Numbered from the stretch's first letter, positions 35,535 to 44,170 are shown. The stretch: DNA of 64,000 nucleotides from Rhizobium sp. GN54 (GCF_021026345.1 NZ_JAJNCZ010000003.1:62001-126000); one strand, 5' to 3'. Made by a program: numbers and translations. The notes: generated by a model not told the origin, from the sequence alone.

Positions 35535-36725
35535 TCAGCGAAGCCGCAGGCCCGGAACCGCCAGCGGATTGTCCTCCAGCGCCGCACGATCGGGCCGGTC
35601 GATCTGCGGCCGGCCGACGAAGGCATCGAACAGGTCGCGCACGAAGGCTTCCGGCAAACCGTCGGTGATCAGCACCATGCGCGTGCGCCGGTCGTTAGGA
35701 TCCGGCCAGGCGGCAAGGCGCTCGGGCGGATGGAAGATGGCCTGCACGCCGTGCAGGATGACCGGCCGGTCGGGATTGTCCGAAAGCGCCACGATCGCCT
35801 TCATCCGCAACAGCTTTTCGCCATGGGCCGAGCGCAACAGATCGACGAACATGTCGAGCGCCATCGGATCGATCGGCCTGTCGTGGACGATCGAATAGGA
35901 GCGGATGGAGGCGCTGTGGCGGTTCACGTCGTGGGCGTGCTGGTGGAAATACGGCTCGTCCCCATGTCCCTCATGCCGGTGCCCGTGATCGTGATCGTGC
36001 CCATGGTCATGCCCGTGATCATGGTGATGATGGTCGTGCCCATCGTGCCGCGCCTCGTCGTTCAGCCAGCGGCCGACATCGGCGATCTTGGTCTGCGGGT
36101 CGTAGAGGCCGCAGGCAAGAAGCGACGGCCCGGTCTCCTGCGGGTCGTCCGCCTCGATTACGGCCGCGCGCGGATTGAGATCGGAGAGCGCCTTCCGCAG
36201 GGCTCCCAGCGCCACATCGCCCGCCATCGCCGTCTTGGTCAGCACCAGGCGGTCGGCAACGGCGGCCTGCTTGACCGATTCGGGATGGCCGGCAAGCGTC
36301 GAAAGCCCGTTCACGGCATCGACCAGCGTGATGACCCCGTCGAGGCGGAAGGAATGCGCCAGCACCGGATTGCCGATCACCGCCTGGATCACCGGCGCGG
36401 GGTCGGCCAGCCCCGTCGTCTCGATCACCACCCGCTTCAGCGGCCTGATCTTGCCGGTCTGCATGCGGTCCATCAGGTCGGCCAGCGTATCGACGAGTTC
36501 GCCGCGCACGGTGCAGCACAAGCAGCCGTCGGCAAGCTCGATGACGCCGTCGCCCGAGCGTTCGACCAGGAGATGGTCGATCCCCACCTCGCCGAACTCG
36601 TTGATGATGACGGCCGTGTCCGTCAGGTCCGGATGCTTCAGCAGCCGGTTCAGCAGGGTCGTCTTTCCCGCGCCGAGAAAGCCGGTCAGGATCGAGACCG
36701 GTACGGTGCGATCGGCAGCGGACAT
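35535..36725 (-). CDS. CobW/COG0523 GTPase with His-rich metal-binding stretch
   Basis: A 396-residue G3E GTPase of the COG0523 group, thought to deliver zinc or cobalt to target enzymes. Walker A is GFLGAGKTTLLN (about 14-25), the metal-binding GCLCCTVRGEL holds the CxCC motif (about 68-78), and the guanine-specificity segment is VLTKTAMAG. Between the GTPase and the C-terminal CobW_C domain lies a run of about 40 residues dominated by His, Asp and Gly (about 225-265). ATG 36725 has AGGAA 7 bases upstream; a TTG two codons earlier is the only longer start. No Zur box or cobalamin riboswitch is visible upstream, so zinc is only an inference from the His run. Confidence 0.88.
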   Translation of the reverse strand: MSAADRTVPVSILTGFLGAGKTTLLNRLLKHPDLTDTAVIINEFGEVGIDHLLVERSGDGVIELADGCLCCTVRGELVDTLADLMDRMQTGKIRPLKRVVIETTGLADPAPVIQAVIGNPVLAHSFRLDGVITLVDAVNGLSTLAGHPESVKQAAVADRLVLTKTAMAGDVALGALRKALSDLNPRAAVIEADDPQETGPSLLACGLYDPQTKIADVGRWLNDEARHDGHDHHHHDHGHDHGHDHDHGHRHEGHGDEPYFHQHAHDVNRHSASIRSYSIVHDRPIDPMALDMFVDLLRSAHGEKLLRMKAIVALSDNPDRPVILHGVQAIFHPPERLAAWPDPNDRRTRMVLITDGLPEAFVRDLFDAFVGRPQIDRPDRAALEDNPLAVPGLRLR

Positions 36726-36832
36726 GGGCAATTCCTGTTTCTCAAGGCATGCCGCGCAAGGAGGTGCAGCGTCCTTGCGACGACGACATGCGCAAAATCA
36801 AAGGGCCAAAGCGCGGGAACTCGCCACGCGCT

Positions 36833-37948
36833 CTAGAAGGTCGGGCGCGGGACCGGGATCGGAATGTTTCCGCCGTCGCCAATGTCCGCCGTCGCCGTCT
36901 CGGTGGCGCCGGCCTTGGCGGCCCCGCCGGCGATCAGGCCGGCGAAGACGTAGCGCGGCGGCCGGTTCATCTCGTGGATATAGGGAGAGAGCAGCTTCTG
37001 GCGGCCCGCCTCGTCGCGACCCTCGCTGCGCACCTTGGCGGCATGCTTGCTGCAGATCTCCTTGGAGATGTCGACGACGGTGGTGGTGTCGCCATAGGGC
37101 GCAAGGCCGCCGAGCGTCGGCCCGCCGCCGCGTTCCGTCAGGCCCTTCTGCAGCATCCGCGCCGATTCGTCCGCGCGCGCCCCGAGGCTCTCCTCGCCGA
37201 GAACGACCGAAACCACGCTGCGGCCGCCGCGGGTGGCCGAGGAGACCTGGTTGAAGCCGGAGGCGCAGATGAAACCCGTCTTCATGCCGTCGGCGCCGTC
37301 GAAACGGCCGATCAGCATGTTGTAGTTCGGATATTGCTTCTTTCCGGTGGTGAAGCCTTCCATGGCAAAATAGGAGGCGTACTGGGGAAACTCGCGCTTC
37401 AGCATCACCGCGAGCACGGCGAGGTCGCGCGCCGTCGTGTATTGCCCCTTGCCGGGCAGCCCGTGCGGATTGATGAAATGCGACGAACTCATGCCGATGC
37501 GCGCGGCTTCCGCGTTCATCCGCGCGATGAAGGCCTGCTCGGACCCGCCAACGGTTTCGCCGACGGCGACCGCCACGTCGTTTGCCGACTTGATCAGCAT
37601 GATCTTCAGCGCGCTGTCGAGCGTCATCGCCTGGCCCGGCTTGAAATACATCTTGCTCGGCGGCTCGGAGGCGGCGTTCTTGGTCATCACCACCGGCGTG
37701 TCGAAGGTCACTTCGCCGGCCTTGATCGCGCGAAACACGGTATAGGCCGTCATCAGCTTGGTCAGCGAGGCAGGATACCACTTGCGGAAGGCGTCCCTGT
37801 GCTCGATCACCTTCAGCGTGTTGACGTCGACGAGCAGGCGCGGGCCGCTGTCGGCGAGCGCCGCATTCGCCACGAAGGTGGCTGCGAGCACCGTCGCTGC
37901 TCCAACGCATGCCGTCGCACGGCGCATGAACCGTCCAGTCTTCTGCAA
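36833..37948 (-). CDS. D-alanyl-D-alanine carboxypeptidase (PBP5/6-like)
   Basis: Trims the terminal D-Ala from peptidoglycan stem peptides in the periplasm. The 371-residue protein has a signal peptide (hydrophobic to about residue 32, cleavage near ALA-DSG), the catalytic SxxK in YPASLTKLMTAY, SxN in IKSANDVAVAV and KTG in GMKTGFICASG, then a C-terminal domain without a clear amphipathic anchor. The start is TTG 37948 with AGGAA 7 bases upstream; ATG 37927 is an alternative that still leaves a signal peptide. A possible promoter (TTGCCA with CTAAAT) lies upstream near 37990-38020 on the minus strand. Confidence 0.9.
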   Translation of the reverse strand: MQKTGRFMRRATACVGAATVLAATFVANAALADSGPRLLVDVNTLKVIEHRDAFRKWYPASLTKLMTAYTVFRAIKAGEVTFDTPVVMTKNAASEPPSKMYFKPGQAMTLDSALKIMLIKSANDVAVAVGETVGGSEQAFIARMNAEAARIGMSSSHFINPHGLPGKGQYTTARDLAVLAVMLKREFPQYASYFAMEGFTTGKKQYPNYNMLIGRFDGADGMKTGFICASGFNQVSSATRGGRSVVSVVLGEESLGARADESARMLQKGLTERGGGPTLGGLAPYGDTTTVVDISKEICSKHAAKVRSEGRDEAGRQKLLSPYIHEMNRPPRYVFAGLIAGGAAKAGATETATADIGDGGNIPIPVPRPTF

Positions 37949-38091
37949 GGGCCTGTTCCTCGGAAATTCGGGAGTTGTCTCGTTCGCTCCGCCTATTTAG
38001 CCTATATGGCATGCTGATGGCAAAGCCCCACGGCGAATCGACGGTCGATTCTTGACCCGTCCCCTCGCCCAGACCGAGACAGGAACGTCAC

Positions 38092-39252
38092 ATGCCCGTT
38101 TTGAACCGCGCCGCAGAACTTCAGGACGAGATCGCCGGCTGGCGCCGGCAGATCCACCAGCACCCGGAGACGATGTTCGCCGTGGAGAAGACCGCGGCCT
38201 TCGTCGCCGACAAGCTGAAGGCGTTCCGCGTTGACGAAATCGTGACCGGCATCGGCCGCACCGGCGTGGTCGGTCTGATCAGGGGCAAGGCCCCCGGCCA
38301 CACGATCGGCCTGCGCGCCGACATGGACGCCCTGCCGATCAACGAGGAGAGCGGCAAGCCCTGGGCCTCGACCGTGGCCGGCAAGATGCACGCCTGCGGC
38401 CACGACGGCCACACCGCCATGCTTTTGGGCGCGGCGAAGTACCTGGCCGAGACGCGCAACTTCGCCGGCAGCGTCGCCGTCATCTTCCAGCCGGCCGAGG
38501 AAGGCGGCGGCGGCGGCCGCGAGATGGTCAGGGACGGCATGATGGACCGCTTCGGCATCACGGAAGTCTACGGCATGCACAACATGCCGGGCATGCCGGT
38601 CGGCCAGTTCGGCACCCGTATCGGCGCGATCATGGCGGCGACCGACGAGTTCGACATCCACATCAAGGGTCGCGGCGGCCATGCCGCCCAGCCGCACCGC
38701 ACCACCGACACCATCGTGCTCGGCTCGCAGATCGTCGGCGCGCTGCAGACGATCGTGGCGCGCAACACCGACCCGATCGCCTCGCTCGTCGTCTCGGTGA
38801 CGAAGTTCAACGCCGGCTTTGCCTATAACGTCATCCCGGAGACGGCGACCCTGTCGGGCACGGTGCGCACGCTGAGCACGCCCGTGCGGGAAGAGGCCGA
38901 AGCCCGCATCCGCCAGATCTGCGCCGGCCTCGCCGCCGCCCACGGCGCCGAGATCACCGTGCGCTACCAGCGCAACTACCCCGTCGTCGTCAACCATGCG
39001 ACCGAGACTGGCCATGCGGTGACTGTTGCCGAGGAGATCGCGGGCAAGGGCAAGGTCGATGCGGCGATCGACCCGATGATGGGCGGCGAGGACTTCGCCT
39101 ATATGCTCGAGGCTCGCCCCGGCGCCTTCGTCTTCATGGGCAACGGCGACACCGCCGGCCTCCACCACCCGGCCTACGACTTCAACGACGACGCCATCCC
39201 TCACGGCGTCAGCTACTGGGTGAAACTGGTCGAGACCCGGCTTCCGTCCTGA
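38092..39252 (+). CDS. M20 family amidohydrolase (hippurate/N-acyl amino acid hydrolase type)
   Basis: A 386-residue zinc-dependent amidohydrolase of the M20D group. Metal ligands are in GKMHACGHDGHTAML, the catalytic Glu in FQPAEEGGGGGRE, His in YGMHNMPGMPVG, and a C-terminal His in GLHHPAYDFND; the dimerisation domain has GRGGHAAQPHRTTD. N-acyl amino acids, hippurate or auxin conjugates are possible substrates. AGGAA lies 7 bases before the ATG. Divergent from the carboxypeptidase gene. Confidence 0.9.
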   Translation: MPVLNRAAELQDEIAGWRRQIHQHPETMFAVEKTAAFVADKLKAFRVDEIVTGIGRTGVVGLIRGKAPGHTIGLRADMDALPINEESGKPWASTVAGKMHACGHDGHTAMLLGAAKYLAETRNFAGSVAVIFQPAEEGGGGGREMVRDGMMDRFGITEVYGMHNMPGMPVGQFGTRIGAIMAATDEFDIHIKGRGGHAAQPHRTTDTIVLGSQIVGALQTIVARNTDPIASLVVSVTKFNAGFAYNVIPETATLSGTVRTLSTPVREEAEARIRQICAGLAAAHGAEITVRYQRNYPVVVNHATETGHAVTVAEEIAGKGKVDAAIDPMMGGEDFAYMLEARPGAFVFMGNGDTAGLHHPAYDFNDDAIPHGVSYWVKLVETRLPS

Positions 39253-39406
39253 CGGGCAGCGGCACGGCAGTGCCGGACAGGGCAGGCAACAGGGACCAAC
39301 GGCCGCCATCTTCGCGATGCCGCGCGCGACCGTCCGGACGCAACGGCATCACCGAGGCCGGCTTGCGGCCTCGGAAAAATAGCGCCTCGCCGCACGCCGA
39401 AAACCA

Positions 39407-39434
39407 CTTGGCTTCAAGCCCCGGCTTTTGTATG
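39407..39434 (+). promoter_or_regulatory. Possible tRNA-Arg promoter
   Basis: CTTGGC (39407-39412), 16 bases, TGTATG (39429-39434), ending 12 bases before the mature tRNA. Matches are moderate. A perfect 8-base inverted repeat (39352-39359 with 39367-39374) lies just upstream. Confidence 0.4.
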
Positions 39435-39446
39435 GGTTCTGTCAGT

Positions 39447-39523
39447 GGTCCCGTAGCTCAGCAGGATAGAGCACCAGATTCCTAATCTGGGGGTCCCGCG
39501 TTCGAATCGCGGCGGGATCACCA
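39447..39523 (+). tRNA. tRNA-Arg (anticodon CCU)
   Basis: A complete 77-base cloverleaf. Acceptor GGTCCCG pairs with CGGGATC, discriminator A, and CCA is encoded. D arm contains TAGCTCAGCAGGATAGAGC. The anticodon stem CCAGA/TCTGG encloses the loop TTCCTAA, so the anticodon is CCU, which reads AGG arginine codons. T arm GCGTTCGAATCGC carries the usual TTCGA. No integrase or att duplication is seen beside it. Confidence 0.95.
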
Positions 39524-39567
39524 TTCTTCTCCCCCCGCCACTTCTTGACGCTCGCCAACCCCGCTCA

Positions 39568-40050
39568 TCAGGAGATGGCGACGATTTCCAGTTCCTGCTC
39601 GCCGACACTGACGACGTCGCCGACGCTCTTGCCGGCGAGGCCGCGGGCGACGGGGGAGACGTAGGAGATCGATCCGGTTTTGGGGTCGGCCTCGTCCTCG
39701 CCGACGATGCGATAGGTCTGTTCCCGGCCGCCGTCGCGCACGAAGGTGACCGTGCTGCCGAAGGCGACGGTCTCGTTCGAGGTCGGAGGAGGGACGAGCT
39801 GGGCCGTGCGCACCCGTTCCCGAAGATAGCGCAGGTCGCGCAACGGGCCGGCAGCCTGCCGGCGGCGCTCGTTGACGTCCTCGATGGCGCCGGCCGCATC
39901 ATAGGCGGCGCGCGCCTCCTGCAATTGCATCTCGAGGGCCTTCAGCCCTGCTTCCGTCACGAGGTTCGGATGCGGCGAGACCGGGCGGTCGGGAAGCAAG
40001 GTTTCCGAGGCTGTCTCAGCGCTCTCTTCCTTGACGAAGGCGACGCTCAT
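39568..40050 (-). CDS. GreA/GreB-family transcription elongation factor
   Basis: A 160-residue Gre-like protein. The N-terminal part (about 30-85) can form the helical hairpin (VTEAGLKALEMQLQEARAAYD...RRQAAGPLRDLRYLRERVRTA, cited by position), and the C-terminal domain has VAFGSTVTFVRD, YRIVGEDEADPKTGSISYVSPVARGL-type residues and KSVGDVVSV. It lacks part of the usual start, as in Gre-like paralogues rather than canonical GreA. Such proteins may rescue backtracked polymerase or compete with it. AAGGGA precedes the ATG. Confidence 0.85.
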   Translation of the reverse strand: MSVAFVKEESAETASETLLPDRPVSPHPNLVTEAGLKALEMQLQEARAAYDAAGAIEDVNERRRQAAGPLRDLRYLRERVRTAQLVPPPTSNETVAFGSTVTFVRDGGREQTYRIVGEDEADPKTGSISYVSPVARGLAGKSVGDVVSVGEQELEIVAIS

Positions 40051-40138
40051 GATGTTGTCCCTTTCCGGCGCTCGGTGACCCCGAGGCTCGCGGAAAAGGC
40101 CATGGCACGAGGGCTCGCTGTCTTTCGGACCGTCCCGC

Positions 40139-40525
40139 TCAAACCTTCTCCTCCTCGCGCTCCTTCTCCGGCGTCGTCACCCTGGGTTTCGGCTTCACCG
40201 ACGGAACCACAGACGGCCTCGCCTCCTTCTTCGGCGCGGGCGCTTTGATACCGAGCATGGACTTGATGCGATCGGAGACGAGCGGGCGGAAGCGGGTGGC
40301 ACGGAAGGGCATGTCGACGGCGCCGTAACCTTCCGGGCCGTCGTCGTTGCCGCGGTAGAGTTCCATCAGCTTGATGCCGTAGAAGTCGCCGTCGACATAG
40401 TGGCGGTAGTGGCCGACCCAGCGCACCGTGTAGACTTGGCCCTTGCGGATGCCCTGGTCGATCGAGACGTTCTTGAAGCGGTCGTCGATGCAGACGACCT
40501 TCTGGCCGACGTTGAATGTAACCAT
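40139..40525 (-). CDS. Small protein with SH3-like N-terminus, function unknown
   Basis: I do not recognise this 128-residue protein. The first 90 residues look like a compact beta domain: VGQKVVCIDD, then KGQVYTVRWVGHY, YGIKLMELYRG and PFRATRFRPLVSD, a pattern I associate with short host and phage proteins of unknown role. The C-terminal 35 residues are Lys/Pro/Glu-rich and probably disordered. GGAG lies about 6 bases before the ATG, and codon use is like its neighbours. It sits between the Gre-like gene and the META gene on one strand. Confidence 0.65.
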   Translation of the reverse strand: MVTFNVGQKVVCIDDRFKNVSIDQGIRKGQVYTVRWVGHYRHYVDGDFYGIKLMELYRGNDDGPEGYGAVDMPFRATRFRPLVSDRIKSMLGIKAPAPKKEARPSVVPSVKPKPRVTTPEKEREEEKV

Positions 40526-40577
40526 GGCTTTCTCCGCACAGTTGGCCGTGTCGCGGTAAGGGGCCCCGATGCCGGCG

Positions 40578-41294
40578 TCAGGGCGCCTTGCGGCAGGTGA
40601 TGCCGGTTGCGTCCTCGCCCTTGGTCAGGTCTCTCAGCGTGCCCTCGTCGCCCTTCGTCCACCATTCGAACTGGCCGCCGGCATAGCGGGCGCCGGAGCC
40701 CGACAACACGTTGCTGGCGATCACGAAGTTCTCGCCGAAGGTGAGGATGGCGAGCGCGACGGATTCGGCGTTCACATAGTCCGCCTTCAGCTTCAGGTCG
40801 CCGTCGCAATTGTAGGACACGGTCTGTCGGTCGACCGAGATCGTGTTCGGCACCTGCAGCACGATGTCGGTGGTGTTCTTCAGCTGGGCCAGCCGCATCG
40901 CATGCCCGCCGTCCTTGTCGGCCAGGTGCAGCAGGCCATTCTCCAGCCGCCAGGAGCGCACCGTGCCGAGCGCGTCGAAGAACTTCTGTTCCTGGTCCAT
41001 GACGGCGGGCGCGCACATCTTGCGGGTCGCCGCCGCCGGGGCGAAGCTCACCGTGCCGTCGGCCTCGAACTTGAGGTTGCCGCGATAGGTATTGCAGCCG
41101 CCATTGCCGCCATAGGATCCGTCGGTGCGGATCTCCAGCGTGGTCTGCAGGTTATCGATGACGCCCTTGCCGTTGAGGTCTTCGACGACCCAGGTCGCGC
41201 TCAGGCCCTGCGGCAGCGCATCGGCGGCGAGAGCGGCCGCGGCGGAACCGAGGGATAGCAGCAGGGCTGCGAGCGCATTCAAAGATAACCGCAC
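40578..41294 (-). CDS. Exported META-MliC two-domain protein
   Basis: A 238-residue secreted protein. After a signal peptide (cleavage near ALAADA) come a META/HslJ domain (about 25-130; GGCNTYRGNLKFEADGTVSF and TRKMCAPAVMDQEQKFF as markers, by position) and an MliC-like domain (about 145-235; VSYNCDGDLKLKA, SGSGARYAGGQFEWWTKGDEG). MliC proteins inhibit C-type lysozyme in the periplasm; META proteins are stress-linked. ATG 41300 has GGAGG directly against it, whereas GTG 41294 stands 6 bases from GGAGG, so I prefer GTG 41294. The promoter is clear upstream. Confidence 0.82.
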   Translation of the reverse strand: MRLSLNALAALLLSLGSAAAALAADALPQGLSATWVVEDLNGKGVIDNLQTTLEIRTDGSYGGNGGCNTYRGNLKFEADGTVSFAPAAATRKMCAPAVMDQEQKFFDALGTVRSWRLENGLLHLADKDGGHAMRLAQLKNTTDIVLQVPNTISVDRQTVSYNCDGDLKLKADYVNAESVALAILTFGENFVIASNVLSGSGARYAGGQFEWWTKGDEGTLRDLTKGEDATGITCRKAP

Positions 41295-41341
41295 GGGCAT
41301 CCTCCAAAAATGTCATAGGCGAACGGATCGCCAGCGGCGAC

Positions 41342-41370
41342 GTTATGGCCGCTCCGATGAAAACGTCAAG
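41342..41370 (-). promoter_or_regulatory. Promoter of the META-MliC gene
   Basis: Minus strand CTTGAC (41370-41365), exactly 17 bases, CATAAC (41347-41342). Perfect -35 and fair -10; transcription would start near 41335, about 40 bases before the GTG. Confidence 0.6.
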
Positions 41371-41373
41371 CGT

Positions 41374-41425
41374 CGCGCGCAACAGCGCAACCGCCCGCGC
41401 GCGCATCAATGGCTTGTTGCGCGCG
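41374..41425. repeat. 11-base perfect inverted repeat between META and dxr promoters
   Basis: CGCGCGCAACA (41374-41384) and TGTTGCGCGCG (41415-41425), 30 bases apart. The left arm begins 4 bases beyond the META -35 box; the right arm overlaps a CTTGTT -35-like box (41413-41418) facing dxr, with CTGTAG or TGTAGA as -10. It may be a shared operator or a stem-loop in the dxr leader. Confidence 0.45.
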
Positions 41426-41476
41426 TCAATCGGCTGTAGAGCCTCATCAAGACAATAAAAAGATCGCGGAACAATC

Positions 41477-42670
41477 ATGGCACCCAGCGAGGCAAACAGA
41501 CGCCGCGTCACGATTCTTGGCTCCACCGGCTCGATCGGCACCAGCACCCTCGACGTGATCGGACAGCTCGGCGGCCGCGACACCTTCGAGGTGGCGGCCC
41601 TGACCGGCAACGGCAACATCGCACTTCTGGCCGAGCAGGCGAAGACGTTTGGCGCCAGCTTCGCCGTGACTGCCGATGAAGGCCGCTACGAGGACCTGAA
41701 GCAGGCGCTGGCCGGCACCGGCATCGCCGTCGGCGCCGGCCGCAGCGCGCTGATGGAGGCGGCAGACGCCCCCTCCGGCTGGGTGATGGCGGCGATCGTC
41801 GGAACCGCCGGCCTCGGCCCCACCCTGGCCGCGGCCAGGCGCGGCGCCGATATCGCGCTCGCCAACAAGGAATGCCTCGTCACCGCCGGCGATCTCTTCG
41901 TGCAGGCGGTGAGCGAAGGCGGCGGGCGGCTGATCCCGGTCGACAGCGAGCACAGCGCCATCTTCCAGGCGCTGGAGGACGACCAGCGCCACGCCGTTGA
42001 GCGGATCGTGCTGACGGCCTCCGGAGGGCCCTTCCGCACCTGGTCGCGCGAGCAGATGGCTGGCGTCACCGCCGCCGTCGCCCGGGCCCATCCCAACTGG
42101 TCGATGGGCCTGAAGGTGTCGATCGGCAGCGCCTCGATGTTCAACAAGGCGCTGGAGATGATCGAGGCCAAGCATCTCTTCGACGTCCGGCCCGACCAGA
42201 TTGAGGTGATCGTCCACCCGCAGTCGATCGTCCATTCGATGGTCGGCTACCGGGACGGCTCGGTGCTGGCGCAGCTCGGCTGCCCGGACATGCGCACCGC
42301 GATCGGCTATGCGCTCACCTATCCCGACCGGCCGGAACTGAACGTCGAGCGGCTCGATTTCGCAAAGCTCGCGCGCCTCGATTTCGAGGCGCCGGACGAG
42401 GTTCGCTTCCCGGCGCTGCGGCTGGCCCGCACCGCGCTCGAGCGCGGCGGCGTGCAGAGTGCGGTGATGAACGCGGCCGAGGAAACAGCCTTCCACGCCT
42501 TCTGCGACGGCCGCATCGGCTTTCTCAACATGGCCGACATCGCAGAACAGGTGATGGACGACATGGCGGGCTTCGCCGCCGCCCGGACTATGGACGAGGT
42601 CTTTGCCGCTGACTCGGAAGCCCGCCGCCGTGCCGGAGAGATCGTCGCGCAAAAGGAAATGGCCGCGTAA
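41477..42670 (+). CDS. dxr: 1-deoxy-D-xylulose-5-phosphate reductoisomerase
   Basis: Second step of the MEP isoprenoid pathway, NADPH- and metal-dependent. The 397-residue protein has the N-terminal NADPH fold LGSTGSIGTSTLDVI, ADIALANKECLVTAGD, VDSEHSAIFQAL, the catalytic-loop ASGGPFR, and HPNWSMGLKVSIGSASMFNKALEMIEA (cited by position) with metal ligand residues. It ends beside hemA, with which it converges (40-base gap). Confidence 0.95.
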   Translation: MAPSEANRRRVTILGSTGSIGTSTLDVIGQLGGRDTFEVAALTGNGNIALLAEQAKTFGASFAVTADEGRYEDLKQALAGTGIAVGAGRSALMEAADAPSGWVMAAIVGTAGLGPTLAAARRGADIALANKECLVTAGDLFVQAVSEGGGRLIPVDSEHSAIFQALEDDQRHAVERIVLTASGGPFRTWSREQMAGVTAAVARAHPNWSMGLKVSIGSASMFNKALEMIEAKHLFDVRPDQIEVIVHPQSIVHSMVGYRDGSVLAQLGCPDMRTAIGYALTYPDRPELNVERLDFAKLARLDFEAPDEVRFPALRLARTALERGGVQSAVMNAAEETAFHAFCDGRIGFLNMADIAEQVMDDMAGFAAARTMDEVFAADSEARRRAGEIVAQKEMAA

Positions 42671-42710
42671 GCCGCGGCCATCGCAAGGTCTCGGGTCGAA
42701 GAGAACGGGC

Positions 42711-43925
42711 TCAGGCCACCGCACGCGCCAGCGCGCAGCGCGACCACAGCGAATGCAGCGCACCGACCAGATGATCGATGTCGGCATCCGAATGCATCGG
42801 CGTCGGCGTGATGCGCAGGCGCTCGGTCTTCTTCGGCACGGTCGGATAGTTGATCGGCTGCACGTAGATGCCGAAATTGTCGAGCAGCAGGTCCGAGATC
42901 CACTTGCACTTGGCGGCATCGCCGACAATCACCGGCACGATATGGCTGGGGTTGGGCAGGTGCGGAATGCCGTTGCGGTCGAGCAGCGAGCGCAGCCGGC
43001 GGACGCGTTCCTGATGGGCGAAGCGTTCCTGCTGGCTTTCCTTCAGGTGCCGGATCGAGGCCAGCGCACCGGCAGCGAGCGTCGGCGGCAGCGCGGTCGT
43101 GAAGATGAAGCCCGAGGCAAACGAGCGGATGAAGTCGCAGAGCGCGGTGGAGGCGGCGATGTAGCCGCCCATGACGCCGAAGGCCTTGCCGAGCGTGCCT
43201 TCGATCACCGTCAGGCGGTGCATCAGCCCTTCGCGCTCGGCGATTCCGCCGCCGCGCGGGCCGTACATGCCGACCGCGTGCACCTCGTCGAGATAGGTCA
43301 TGGCGCCGTATTTGTCGGCGAGGTCGCAGATTTCCCTGATCGGCGCGATGTCGCCATCCATCGAGTAGACCGATTCGAAGGCAATGATCTTCGGCGCCTT
43401 GGGATCGGCTGCGGCGAGTTTCGCTTCCAGGTCCTTCAGGTCGTTGTGCTTCCAGATCACCCGCTCGCACTTCGAATGGCGGATGCCTTCGATCATGGAG
43501 GCGTGGTTGCCGGCGTCGGAAAACATGACGATGCCGGGGATCTTGGAACAGAGGGTGCCGAGCGCGGCCCAGTTGGAGACATAGCCGGAGGTGAACAGCA
43601 GGGCTGCCTCCTTGCCGTGCAGGTCGGCGAGCTCGCGCTCGAGGAGAACGTGATAATGGTTCGTGCCCGAGATGTTGCGGGTGCCGCCAGCACCCGCGCC
43701 ACACTGGTCGATCGCAAGCTTCATTGCCTCGGTGACCTTCGGATGCTGTCCCATGCCGAGGTAGTCGTTGGAGCACCAGACAGTGACTTCCTGCGTGCCC
43801 GAACCGGTGTAGCGCGTCGCCTTGGGAAACCCGCCGCTCTGCCGCTCCAGTTCTGCGAAGACGCGATAGCGGCCTTCCTGGTGCAGCCCGTCCAACTCGT
43901 TCTTGAAGAAAGCCTCAAAGTCCAT
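42711..43925 (-). CDS. hemA: 5-aminolevulinate synthase
   Basis: PLP enzyme condensing glycine and succinyl-CoA, the first committed haem step in alphaproteobacteria. The 404-residue protein shows [51 protein letters not shown] with the PLP Asp, and the Schiff-base Lys in [19 protein letters not shown] lies 9 bases before the ATG. An FNR/FixK-type box is centred about 173 bases upstream, suggesting oxygen control as reported for hemA in relatives. Confidence 0.96.
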   Translation of the reverse strand: MDFEAFFKNELDGLHQEGRYRVFAELERQSGGFPKATRYTGSGTQEVTVWCSNDYLGMGQHPKVTEAMKLAIDQCGAGAGGTRNISGTNHYHVLLERELADLHGKEAALLFTSGYVSNWAALGTLCSKIPGIVMFSDAGNHASMIEGIRHSKCERVIWKHNDLKDLEAKLAAADPKAPKIIAFESVYSMDGDIAPIREICDLADKYGAMTYLDEVHAVGMYGPRGGGIAEREGLMHRLTVIEGTLGKAFGVMGGYIAASTALCDFIRSFASGFIFTTALPPTLAAGALASIRHLKESQQERFAHQERVRRLRSLLDRNGIPHLPNPSHIVPVIVGDAAKCKWISDLLLDNFGIYVQPINYPTVPKKTERLRITPTPMHSDADIDHLVGALHSLWSRCALARAVA

Positions 43926-44091
43926 CTGTGTCTCCAGACCGGTTCCCCGGCATGCCCGGGCGAGATAGCGCCCGCTTCACCTTCGAACTACACCCCGAAG
44001 GCCACTGCCGCAACGCAAAGGCACTGCGGCAAAACCGCACCTACCTTTGAAACATTCCAAGATAGGTTACAATGGCAGAAACCACTCTTGC

Positions 44092-44105
44092 TTGATGCAT
44101 GTCAA
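44092..44105 (-). promoter_or_regulatory. FNR/FixK-type box upstream of hemA
   Basis: TTGATGCATGTCAA (plus strand) fits TTGA-N6-TCAA and matches TTGAT-N4-ATCAA in nine of ten positions. It lies in the 245-base gap upstream of hemA. If it acts as a class II site at -41.5, transcription starts near 44057, and TTGTAAC on the minus strand lies at about -10. Confidence 0.6.
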
Positions 44106-44170
44106 GTATCACGCAAGGCGAGGACGGCCGGAGCCGTCCTCGATGTGTCGTCAGCCGCAGCCGGCAGGCC

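Noticed and set aside
36756-36778. GCAAGGA/TCCTTGC inverted repeat between the carboxypeptidase and CobW-like genes
   Set aside because: Short stem with no T run; could be a weak terminator but not enough to call.
35496-36833. Cobalamin riboswitch for the CobW-like gene or for cobS/cobT
   Set aside because: Upstream gaps (about 107 and 120 bases) are too short and show no B12-box pattern.
39447-39523. tRNA-Arg as an integration site of a genomic island
   Set aside because: No integrase adjoins and no direct repeat of the tRNA 3' end is seen further on in the window.
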